This document shows positions 1-5,593 of a stretch of DNA of 5,599 nt, piece after piece; positions within the stretch are counted from its first letter, which is position 1, and the number at the start of each line of letters is the position of its first letter. The stretch is from contig QMZG01000083.1 in the NCBI GenBank assembly GCA_003663045.1, positions 1-5,599 on the forward strand. The letters run 5' to 3'. Both the position numbers and the translations under genes were made by a program. The notes beneath the pieces were generated by a model. It had not been told where the DNA came from. It made no database searches and saw only the letters and a program-made list of their open reading frames with translations. This DNA is from Candidatus Altarchaeales archaeon (GTDB taxonomy: Archaea > Altiarchaeota > Altiarchaeia > IMC4 > QMZM01).

Positions 1-17
1 CCCACAAATACCCATTG

Positions 18-63
18 CGACACGACAGACCTTCGGTCTGGCGTGTGTCGGAGCTTTGCTCCG
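18..63. repeat. Two overlapping GC-rich hairpins
   Basis: Positions 18-50 form a two-part stem: the outer arms are cgacac (18-23) and gtgtcg (45-50), and the inner arms are cagacc (26-31) and ggtctg (35-40) around a ttc loop. A second hairpin, cggagc (49-54) / gctccg (58-63) with loop ttt, shares bases 49-50 with the first, so the two cannot both form completely. The block is richer in G+C than its surroundings. Short open frames cross it, but all three base-paired stretches are better explained by RNA structure or by a palindromic dispersed repeat than by coding. Whether it belongs to the 3' end of an upstream transcript, to a small RNA or to a repeat family cannot be decided from this window. 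Confidence 0.6.
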
Positions 64-72
64 CCACATGAT

Positions 73-106
73 CAACCTTTCTGAAGGTTGTTTTATTTTA
101 TTTATT
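73..106 (+). terminator. Hairpin plus T-rich tail, likely terminator of an upstream + strand transcript
   Basis: A perfect 7-bp stem, caacctt (73-79) / aaggttg (84-90) with loop tctg, is followed at once by a T-rich run (91-106, tttt-a-tttt-a-ttt-a-tt). The T-tract alone would suit archaeal termination, and the hairpin gives it the look of an intrinsic terminator. It lies upstream of the ECF promoter, so it would end a transcript entering from the left and insulate the ECF operon. The stem-loop also recurs in altered form before aspartate kinase (5533-5551), so it may instead be a repeated motif. Confidence 0.55.
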
Positions 107-109
107 AAG

Positions 110-116
110 TTTAAAT
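110..116 (+). promoter_or_regulatory. TATA-like box for the ECF operon
   Basis: TTTAAAT resembles the archaeal TATA box, although the preceding bases (attaag) are a poor BRE. About 25 bases downstream of its centre predicts transcription starting near 136-142, giving a leader of about 25 bases before the ATG at 165. A second A/T run, taaataaata (151-160), lies too close to the start codon to act as its TATA box. This is inferred from spacing and composition only. Confidence 0.4.
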
Positions 117-120
117 GTAA

Positions 121-144
121 TTAATAACATTCCCGTGTTATTAA
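121..144. promoter_or_regulatory. Perfect 9-bp inverted repeat, candidate operator
   Basis: ttaataaca (121-129) and tgttattaa (136-144) are exact reverse complements separated by six bases (ttcccg). The palindrome begins four bases after the TATA-like box and reaches the predicted transcription start, where a bound repressor would block RNA polymerase or TBP/TFB assembly. A symmetric site of this size suits a dimeric winged-helix or ribbon-helix-helix regulator. As RNA it would make an A/U-rich stem that is weak at high temperature, so a DNA operator is the preferred reading. I do not recognise the motif as belonging to a named regulator. Confidence 0.6.
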
Positions 145-164
145 CTACACTAAATAAATAGAAG

Positions 165-878
165 ATGAAAATTCCCGAGACCCTTAAGCTCACTACCATG
201 GGTGTCTTTGCTGCACTTACCCTAATCCTGAACATTTTTCCTTTACCCTCAATTGGTTATGTAAACCTCAGTGCAGTTATGGAAACAATTGCAGCAATTG
301 TTGCTTCAACGGGATTTTTGGGCGGGATCGGTGTTACAGTTGGTTCCTTAGTGTATAATCTATACAGACCAAGCACACTATTCCTCCATGCGGGATTCCT
401 CACGATGGCATCGGGCGCAATTTCTATAGCCCTAATGATGTACAGAAGGTACGAGATTATAATCTTAGCGATCACCCTCCTGGGGTTATTCTTCATCGCT
501 CCGGGAGATGTGTATGTTCCAATATGGGCGCTCTGGGACAAATACCTTGCAGTGATATTGATCTTCCCAGCAATCTCTCTGGTCAAGAAAACCTTTAAGA
601 AAGAGATTAACAAAAAATACCTATTCTTCACAGTATTCCTGGTATCCTTCATTGGCTTAGAGATAGATGCAATGATGGGCAATCTCCTGTTTGGATTATA
701 TGGTTATTCTATTCTTGGATTAACACCAAATCAGGTTGCCGATCTCTATATCCCCTTTGCCATCATGGCAGCCTGGGAGAGGTTAATAGTGGCATTCATA
801 TCAACACTTATAACGGTTCCACTCGTAATTGCAGTAGATTCAAATCCAAGAATCAGGTGGTTGATCTATCGTGGTTAA
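165..878 (+). CDS. ECF transporter S-type (substrate-binding) membrane protein, substrate unknown
   Basis: This 237-residue protein is almost entirely hydrophobic, with about six or seven membrane segments (roughly residues 12-27, 38-65, 72-92, 97-113, 122-140, 152-178 and 196-224). S components bind one vitamin, precursor or metal and toggle in the membrane when coupled to EcfT. The first segment carries a small-xxx-small pattern (G13-xxx-A17 in MGVFAALTL), like the motif S components use to contact EcfT. The assignment rests mainly on membrane topology and on lying directly before the ATPase and EcfT genes, so the name is firmer than the substrate. At 237 residues it is longer than many S components (about 170-200). 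Acidic residues E166 and D168 in a hydrophobic stretch and the WALWDK cluster (121-126) are candidate ligand contacts. The ATG at 165 is the first good start; its ribosome binding site is weak. An operator-like palindrome sits upstream. Confidence 0.78.
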   Translation: MKIPETLKLTTMGVFAALTLILNIFPLPSIGYVNLSAVMETIAAIVASTGFLGGIGVTVGSLVYNLYRPSTLFLHAGFLTMASGAISIALMMYRRYEIIILAITLLGLFFIAPGDVYVPIWALWDKYLAVILIFPAISLVKKTFKKEINKKYLFFTVFLVSFIGLEIDAMMGNLLFGLYGYSILGLTPNQVADLYIPFAIMAAWERLIVAFISTLITVPLVIAVDSNPRIRWLIYRG

Positions 879-880
879 TA

Positions 881-2272
881 ATGGTTATAGAAATTGAGAA
901 TCTCTCCTTCTCTTTTCTCGGGGCAAAAAGGTCAGTGTTAAAGAATGTAAATCTGAGGATAAAACAAGGAGAATTTGTGGCAATTCTCGGTCCAAATGGT
1001 TGCGGAAAAACAACTCTAGCACTTTGTATGACTGGAATCATTCCACACTTCTTTCAGGGGAGGTTTGAGGGCAGGGTTCTGATCAATGGCAAGGACACAA
1101 GAGAGAATGAAATTCACGATATCATCTCAGATGTTGGAATTCTGATGCAGGATTACGAATCTCAGCTTTTCTTTCCAAGAGTTGAGGATGAAATCAGATT
1201 TCAGATAGAGAATTTTGGCATTTCATCTAAAAAGATGGAAGAGATCTCAAAGGAGATGAAACTCTATCCCTTAGTAAAGCGAAATCCACTTGAGTTATCT
1301 GAGGGCGAGAAACAGAGGGTTATTATAGCTTCCATCCTGGTTACAGATCCGGATATTCTGATCCTGGATGAACCGACATCACAACTCGATTCAGAGGAAA
1401 GGGAGCATCTTCTGGGGATTCTAAGACATCTCAATGCTCACGGGAAGACCATAATTCTAATTACACATAACACACACTTTGCGAGGTATTGCTCTCGATT
1501 TTTAGTTATTCGGGATGGAAGGATTGTGGAGGATACGAGAGATAGAGGCTTCCTCGAAAAGGCCCATATCTCAGATTTAGGAATTGAACCGATAAACTAT
1601 AACTGGGATAACCACAAAATTTCAACAAGTAATGATCTGCAGATAATCATAAGGGATCTCAGTTATAAGGTTGAGAGACCCGTACTTAAAAAGATCAGTG
1701 CTGATATTGGAAATGGGGAATTCATATTAATTCTTGGAAAGAATGGCAGCGGAAAGACCACCCTTGTCAAGCATTTAAACAAACTTCTTAAAGTACAGAA
1801 AGGCAGGATTATTATCAATGGAAAAAGCATAGAGTATTATTCTCAGAGAGAAATTGCAAAGCTAATTGGTTTTATATTCCAGAACCCCGAGCATCAGATC
1901 TTCAGAAATTCCGTCGAGGATGAAATAAGGTTCACTCTGGATTCACTTGGCTTAAATGAGGATAACCTAAATAAGACTCTAGAACTCTTTAACCTAAAAG
2001 AATATCGCGACAGAAGTCCACATGCCTTCTCAACCGGCGAGAAGCAGAGGATAGCCTTGGCATCTGTACTAGTTTCTGAACCAGATATCATCATCCTCGA
2101 TGAGCCAATGACATACCTGGACTTCGAGGCAAAGAAGCACCTCATTGAATATTTAAGGGCTATAAAGAAAAGCGGTAAAACCATCATCGTTATATCCCAT
2201 TATCCAGATTACTATAAATCACTTACCGATAGGAGATTCATCATTGCTGATGGCAAGATAAGCGAGGAATGA
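881..2272 (+). CDS. ECF transporter ATPase, two ABC domains fused in one chain (EcfA-EcfA')
   Basis: This 463-residue cytoplasmic protein carries two complete ABC ATPase domains and supplies ATP hydrolysis for the importer. Domain 1 (about 1-225) has Walker A GPNGCGKTT (37-45), Q-loop Q90, signature LSEGEKQR (139-146), Walker B ILILDEP (159-165) and switch H196. Domain 2 (about 250-463) has Walker A GKNGSGKTT (286-294), Q334 in FQNPEHQIF, signature FSTGEKQR (383-390), Walker B IIILDEP (403-409) and H440. Both halves therefore look catalytically competent. The QxPExQ(I/L)F-type Q-loops (QDYESQLF in domain 1) are characteristic of ECF/CbiO ATPases. The frame is open from a GTG at 857, but the ATG at 881 is chosen because the protein then begins MVIEIENLSF, as family members do, and it starts two bases after the S gene stop, which suggests translational coupling. 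It overlaps the EcfT start by four bases. Confidence 0.93.
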   Translation: MVIEIENLSFSFLGAKRSVLKNVNLRIKQGEFVAILGPNGCGKTTLALCMTGIIPHFFQGRFEGRVLINGKDTRENEIHDIISDVGILMQDYESQLFFPRVEDEIRFQIENFGISSKKMEEISKEMKLYPLVKRNPLELSEGEKQRVIIASILVTDPDILILDEPTSQLDSEEREHLLGILRHLNAHGKTIILITHNTHFARYCSRFLVIRDGRIVEDTRDRGFLEKAHISDLGIEPINYNWDNHKISTSNDLQIIIRDLSYKVERPVLKKISADIGNGEFILILGKNGSGKTTLVKHLNKLLKVQKGRIIINGKSIEYYSQREIAKLIGFIFQNPEHQIFRNSVEDEIRFTLDSLGLNEDNLNKTLELFNLKEYRDRSPHAFSTGEKQRIALASVLVSEPDIIILDEPMTYLDFEAKKHLIEYLRAIKKSGKTIIVISHYPDYYKSLTDRRFIIADGKISEE

Positions 2273-2946
2273 AAAACATCTTTGAGTATAGAGAGGGAAG
2301 GGGAATTTTTTATAGTATAGATCCTTTAATTAAGGTATTCCTCGTGATAGCATTCTGGATCCTGACGCTATATTCAGAGCTATCATTTCTGGTTCTACTA
2401 AGCGCTATCATCTTCATCATAGTTATATACTCGGGTCTTACAGAGAGATTCCTACGACAGACGAGATTCTTCTTCCTCTTCGTCTTTCCGTTTATAGTTA
2501 TCTTTCAGGTGTTTTTTCACTGGTCATTCGCTGGAGAAAACCCAGGCCTGTTCTTCTTTAATCCCAGGGTTTCAATAGATGGCTTTGTGATTGGCATTAA
2601 GATAGCTCTAAGACTATTCTGCCTTCTATCCTCATCCATCATATTTATTATGACGACCAGCCCATTGAGATTAATGCAGAGGATCTCAAAATTTCGGATT
2701 CCAGCAAGCGTTACCTTTCTCCTTGTCTTTATAAACCGTTCAATTGCTTTAATCTTCAATGACCTCGAGAGAATCCTCGATGCTCAGAAAGCCAGGGGGT
2801 TTTCAATTCAGGATGTGGGCATCAGGAGGAGAATTTTAGGTTATATTGCCCTTTTAATACCACTCCTCACTATATCCTTAGAGCGTGCACAGAAACAGGC
2901 AATAGCCCTGGAGTTAAGGGGATTCGGATTCAAAAAGAAGAGATAG
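2269..2946 (+). CDS. ecfT: ECF transporter transmembrane coupling protein EcfT
   Basis: This 225-residue membrane protein joins the S component to the two ATPase domains. Hydrophobic segments lie at about residues 20-55 (probably two), 66-85, 104-130 and 146-164, with a further one at 189-203. Long cytoplasmic coupling helices carry the family's Arg-Gly motifs: ARG at 175-177 (in AQKARGF) and LRG at 216-218 (in ALELRGF), which dock into grooves of the ATPases. The start ATGA overlaps the ATPase stop codon, so translation is almost certainly coupled. The length is slightly below the 250-270 residues common in bacterial EcfT, but nothing appears to be missing: the protein ends in a basic tail (FKKKR) just after the second motif. 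No convincing + strand terminator follows; transcription would run into the transposase remnant and meet the opposing operon. Confidence 0.93.
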   Translation: MKNIFEYREGRGIFYSIDPLIKVFLVIAFWILTLYSELSFLVLLSAIIFIIVIYSGLTERFLRQTRFFFLFVFPFIVIFQVFFHWSFAGENPGLFFFNPRVSIDGFVIGIKIALRLFCLLSSSIIFIMTTSPLRLMQRISKFRIPASVTFLLVFINRSIALIFNDLERILDAQKARGFSIQDVGIRRRILGYIALLIPLLTISLERAQKQAIALELRGFGFKKKR

Positions 2947-2976
2947 ATATAAAAACTAACATCTAATTAAAAGTCA
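2947..2976 (-). terminator. T-rich stretch that may end minus-strand transcription
   Basis: Read on the minus strand, the bases after the transposase remnant's stop codon contain T-tracts at 2972-2969 and 2955-2951 in an A/T-rich setting. Archaeal RNA polymerase commonly terminates at such T-runs without a hairpin. It lies more than 200 bases past the regulator's stop codon, with no better candidate closer, so it could end the aspartate kinase-regulator transcript before it enters ecfT. The call is weak. Confidence 0.25.
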
Positions 2977-3180
2977 CTAACCATTCAAAACAGCCCGCAG
3001 TAAAGAGAGCAAGAGATAACCAGATATAACCAAAACTGTGTGAGTCTCTATTCTCTTATCCTTTGAGTGGTATACTGGGGCGATCTCCATATCCGACTTC
3101 AAGGATCTAAAACCTTGTTCCACTATCTCATTGCCTCAAGATAAGTTGTCAAACTCAAGCATATCAAAGATTGGTGCTAC
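2977..3180 (-). pseudogene. C-terminal remnant of a DDE transposase (IS1634/IS4-like)
   Basis: On the minus strand, the frame ending at TAG 2979-2977 encodes IVEQGFRSLKSDMEIAP followed by VYHSKDKRIETHT and a hydrophobic tail (residues from about 3126 down to 2980). This matches the C-terminal block of IS1634-like transposases: the third catalytic acid E, a lysine seven residues later (E-x6-K), the PVYH motif, then RI-x2-H. Reading upstream, the frame meets a TGA at 3138-3136 just before this block, and nothing like the N-terminal catalytic domain is present, so the gene is truncated and dead. Codons from 3139 to 3180 (APIFDMLEFDNLS) are open in the same frame and may be transposase debris, but that part is uncertain. 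It is the only gene-like content of the 261-base gap between the two convergent operons. No terminal inverted repeats or target duplication could be identified. Confidence 0.65.
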
Positions 3181-3207
3181 AGAGGTGCTTCTTAGTCAGG
3201 ATTTACA

Positions 3208-4119
3208 TCAATCAACCAACAACTCCATAAACTCACTCACCTCTTTAATCTCACTCAATTCCTTAGGCCTAATAACCAATACATCCAGATCCCGTGCTCT
3301 GTTACTTATGCAGACCTTGTAGCATCCAGTAATCTCCGAGATGTCCTTGATTATTTCAACCTTTCTTTTCAGGCCTTCACGATCATCGCTAACGATAGTT
3401 AAAATTTTCTCATGATGTTCCCTTTCCCTAGCTAAAATGTCAAATGGCGCGTTGGTAAGAGATGTGTCTAAGCCAATATTTTTGAATTCTCGCAAAACCA
3501 TTCTCTTCAGGTCTGTCATAAAGGTGGAGATCTCATTTTCAAGGCAGTTGATCTCAAGGGTGAATATATCACTTGGAACCATGATGTCCTCCTTCAGAAA
3601 TTCCATTAATTTTTCTGCAATATTTAAAGAGATCCTTCCAGAGGATTCATAACGGTAAATGCTTTGCTTCGAAACACCCAGTTGATATGCAAGTTCTTCC
3701 TGGGTCATATTCAATTTCTTTCTTATATTTGAGAGTAGTCTAGAATCAATTCTCATGCAATAATTCCCACGAATAGAATAGATGGATGGTATTCTCCCAC
3801 TAAGTATTCCCGCAAAGGCATCGATATTAACCACATGGATATCATATCTGGTATAGATCACATCTGGAGAAAGTATTGAATTCTTCGTATGATCCCCAAT
3901 AATTAGGGGAATTCCAGACATGACTACTGCCACATTTTTCAATTCGAGAGCCGATTTATGATTTAAGCCTTCAATATTCGGGAGTATTTTTATCAACAAT
4001 ATTGTGTCATCTCTCCTTGCCAGTATGTCAAAGCAACTCCTTACAATGCTGCAGTCTGAAACCCGAAAATGAGCATCTTCTAAGACATTAATAGCTTTTT
4101 GAATAAGTGAAGTTTTCAT
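3208..4119 (-). CDS. Archaeal HTH-type transcriptional regulator (COG1395-like) with duplicated flanking domains
   Basis: This 303-residue soluble protein has a clear Xre/Cro-type helix-turn-helix at residues 128-175 (NIRKKLNMTQEELAYQLGVS, then KQSIYRYESSGRISL). It is preceded by a linker, YSIRGNYCMRID, of the kind seen in the archaeal 'putative HTH-type transcriptional regulatory protein' family, and its length is close to that family's usual 300-325. The N-terminal domain (about 1-110) and the C-terminal domain (about 195-303) resemble each other: CFDILARRDD at 29-38 aligns with PFDILARERE at 225-234, each followed by a beta-rich stretch and an EGL. The targets of this family are not known to me. 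The ATG lies 8 bases after the aspartate kinase stop, with only a weak GAGAT-type ribosome binding site, so the gene is very probably co-transcribed with aspartate kinase. Regulation of that operon or of amino acid synthesis is a plausible inference but is not shown. Confidence 0.88.
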   Translation of the reverse strand: MKTSLIQKAINVLEDAHFRVSDCSIVRSCFDILARRDDTILLIKILPNIEGLNHKSALELKNVAVVMSGIPLIIGDHTKNSILSPDVIYTRYDIHVVNIDAFAGILSGRIPSIYSIRGNYCMRIDSRLLSNIRKKLNMTQEELAYQLGVSKQSIYRYESSGRISLNIAEKLMEFLKEDIMVPSDIFTLEINCLENEISTFMTDLKRMVLREFKNIGLDTSLTNAPFDILAREREHHEKILTIVSDDREGLKRKVEIIKDISEITGCYKVCISNRARDLDVLVIRPKELSEIKEVSEFMELLVD

Positions 4120-4127
4120 CTTTTATC

Positions 4128-5519
4128 TCATTTCTCGATAAATCTTTTATGTAATGCCTTTAACACCTTCTCTCCATCACTTTCTTTAACCATAAGGGAT
4201 ATATTCACCTCGGAAGAACCCTGAGCGATCATGATAATATTTACATCCTCATCCGCTATAGTTTGAAATATTTTCGCAGCAATGCCCTTAGTTCCCCGCA
4301 TTCCAGCCCCCACTATCGTTATTATACAAGAATCCTCTATCAATTCTAAATTTCTTATGCAATTGGCCATGAATCCCGTATTCAAGAGATTAACGGTATT
4401 GGCCAGATCAGATTTTTTAATCACAAAGGAGAGATTGGATTCTGAAGATCCAGATATCATAATGATATTTATATTATGATCCCCCAGCAGAGTAAAGACG
4501 CTAGCAGCTATATTGGGGGTCTCTGCCATCCCCACCCCTTTAAGATTTACGATCACTACATCCCTTGTCATAGTTACAGCCTTTATAATCCCTTCTACCT
4601 CTTTCTGTTCTCTAACGATTAGCGTCCCTTCACTCTTAGGATTAAAGGTATTCTTTATTCTTACGGGGATGTTTGCATCCATTGCGGGCTCAATCATCAT
4701 TGGATGGATTACCTTTGCACCAAAATATGCCAGATCCATGGCCTCTACATATGAAATCGTAGAAATTAAACTCGTATTGGGAACTATCCTTGGATCGGTG
4801 CTTAGAATTCCATCCACATCTGTCCATATCTGAACCTCCTCCGCTTCCAGGTAGCGAGCAAGAAGTGATGCTGTGAAGTCAGAACCACCCCTTCCAAGGG
4901 TAGTGATTCTGGCATCTTCATCCGCCGCAATAAAACCTGTCACTACTGGCAAGATTCCTTTATCCAATAATGGATTTAATTTTTTCTTTATACTCTTATC
5001 AATCTTTTTGAATATGGGCCTCGCAGATCCAAAACGAGAGTTTGTTATAATTCCTGCCTCATATCCAGTCAATGATTTTGCATTAATCCCCCTGGATTTT
5101 AAAGCCCCTGTAAGAATCAAAACTGAGAGACGTTCACCAAATGAAAGAATGTAGTCCAATGACTTGGGAGATAGATCTTCAAGATAACCTATTCCCAGAA
5201 GGGTGATCCTCAATTCATTTGCAAGTTCAGTAATTTCCTTTACCACCTCCTTTTGAATCTTTTTATCCTTTATTGCCTTCTTTGCGGTTGATACGTGAAA
5301 GGAAAGAATTTCTCTGTAGGATTTCTCTACCTCCTTTTCCACCACTGTTGCCGGTAAATTGATAATATTTTTTGCGATTTCTTCAAGTCTATCTGTAATA
5401 CCGGCCATGGCAGAAACTACCACCACTTTTTTTCTGGATTCACCTGCAATTAAATCTGTCACCCTCAAAATCTCTTTTGCGGAACCAACGGATGTCCCGC
5501 CAAATTTCATTATAATCAT
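4128..5519 (-). CDS. lysC: Aspartate kinase (aspartokinase), with two ACT domains
   Basis: This cytoplasmic enzyme phosphorylates L-aspartate with ATP to give 4-phospho-L-aspartate, the first step towards lysine, threonine, methionine and related products. From the ATG at 5519 it has 463 residues, normal for archaeal monofunctional enzymes. The amino-acid kinase domain (about 1-300) shows KFGGTS (5-10), SFGERLS (126-132), TTLGRGGSDFTA (206-217), WTDVDGILSTDPRIVP (232-247) and FGAKVIHP (266-273). Two ACT domains follow (about 315-383 and 397-461), carrying SGSSESNLSF and AQGSSEVNISL, the effector-binding and dimerisation signatures. Feedback inhibition is therefore expected, but the inhibitor (lysine or threonine) cannot be read safely. 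The frame stays open upstream to an ATG at 5555 and a GTG at 5558, adding 12-13 residues (MNQPVCRLLKVK); the inner ATG is preferred because family members begin a few residues before KFGG. Another in-frame ATG lies at 5510. The regulator gene follows after 8 bases. Confidence 0.94.
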   Translation of the reverse strand: MIIMKFGGTSVGSAKEILRVTDLIAGESRKKVVVVSAMAGITDRLEEIAKNIINLPATVVEKEVEKSYREILSFHVSTAKKAIKDKKIQKEVVKEITELANELRITLLGIGYLEDLSPKSLDYILSFGERLSVLILTGALKSRGINAKSLTGYEAGIITNSRFGSARPIFKKIDKSIKKKLNPLLDKGILPVVTGFIAADEDARITTLGRGGSDFTASLLARYLEAEEVQIWTDVDGILSTDPRIVPNTSLISTISYVEAMDLAYFGAKVIHPMMIEPAMDANIPVRIKNTFNPKSEGTLIVREQKEVEGIIKAVTMTRDVVIVNLKGVGMAETPNIAASVFTLLGDHNINIIMISGSSESNLSFVIKKSDLANTVNLLNTGFMANCIRNLELIEDSCIITIVGAGMRGTKGIAAKIFQTIADEDVNIIMIAQGSSEVNISLMVKESDGEKVLKALHKRFIEK

Positions 5520-5532
5520 TTTAACTTTCAGT

Positions 5533-5548
5533 AACCTGCAGACAGGTT
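5533..5548 (-). promoter_or_regulatory. Short inverted repeat just upstream of aspartate kinase
   Basis: aacctg (5533-5538) and caggtt (5543-5548) are exact reverse complements around four bases. The repeat ends 13 bases before the preferred ATG (5519) and would lie within the leader if transcription starts near 5560. It could be an operator for autoregulation or a small RNA hairpin hindering ribosome access. Its sequence is nearly the same as the terminator-like hairpin at 71-90, so it might also be a copy of a dispersed palindrome. If translation began at 5555 or 5558 the repeat would be coding. Confidence 0.5.
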
Positions 5549-5582
5549 GATTCATCACTATAGGATATTACTTCGTACCACC

Positions 5583-5593
5583 TATTAAATTTC
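5583..5593 (-). promoter_or_regulatory. BRE/TATA-like element for the aspartate kinase operon
   Basis: On the minus strand the sequence is GAAATTTAATA: an A-rich BRE-like part followed by TTTAATA (5589-5583), close to the archaeal TATA consensus. About 25 bases further on, transcription would begin near 5562-5558, leaving roughly a 40-base leader before the ATG at 5519, or an almost leaderless message if the GTG at 5558 or the ATG at 5555 were used. The element lies at the window edge, so other upstream promoters cannot be excluded. Confidence 0.4.

Noticed and set aside
2..124. Short open frame (PQIPIATRQTFGLACVGALL...) across the left edge, possibly the end of an upstream protein.
   Set aside because: It runs through three perfect hairpins and the T-tract into the promoter region, and no family is recognisable; structure explains the sequence better, though the true left context is missing.
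257..682. Long minus-strand open frame (141 codons) opposite the S-component gene.
   Set aside because: It lies wholly inside a convincing membrane protein gene, shows no recognisable domain, and has no promoter or operon context.
857..880. GTG at 857 as the start of the double ATPase, overlapping the S gene.
   Set aside because: It adds eight residues (VVDLSWLI) not typical of ABC ATPases; the ATG at 881 gives the usual N-terminus and sits two bases after the preceding stop.
3100..3117. Inverted repeat caagg / ccttg around eight bases as a terminator hairpin.
   Set aside because: The stem has only five pairs, there is no T-tract on either side, and the bases are explained as codons of the transposase motif QGFRSLK.
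3131..3322. Plus-strand open frame of 63 codons between ecfT and the regulator.
   Set aside because: It overlaps the 3' end of the regulator gene and the transposase remnant on the other strand, and its Ser/Leu/Asn-rich composition is typical of an antisense shadow.
4873..5154. Plus-strand open frame of 93 codons inside aspartate kinase.
   Set aside because: It is antisense to highly conserved kinase motifs; the apparent protein is a by-product of the codon pattern of the real gene.
5571..5583. Minus-strand AGGTGGTACGAAG resembles the T-box antiterminator motif GGTGGTACCGCG before an amino acid gene.
   Set aside because: The match is partial, there is no specifier stem or terminator/antiterminator pair in view, T-boxes are essentially bacterial, and the bases overlap the region between the TATA-like box and the predicted transcription start.
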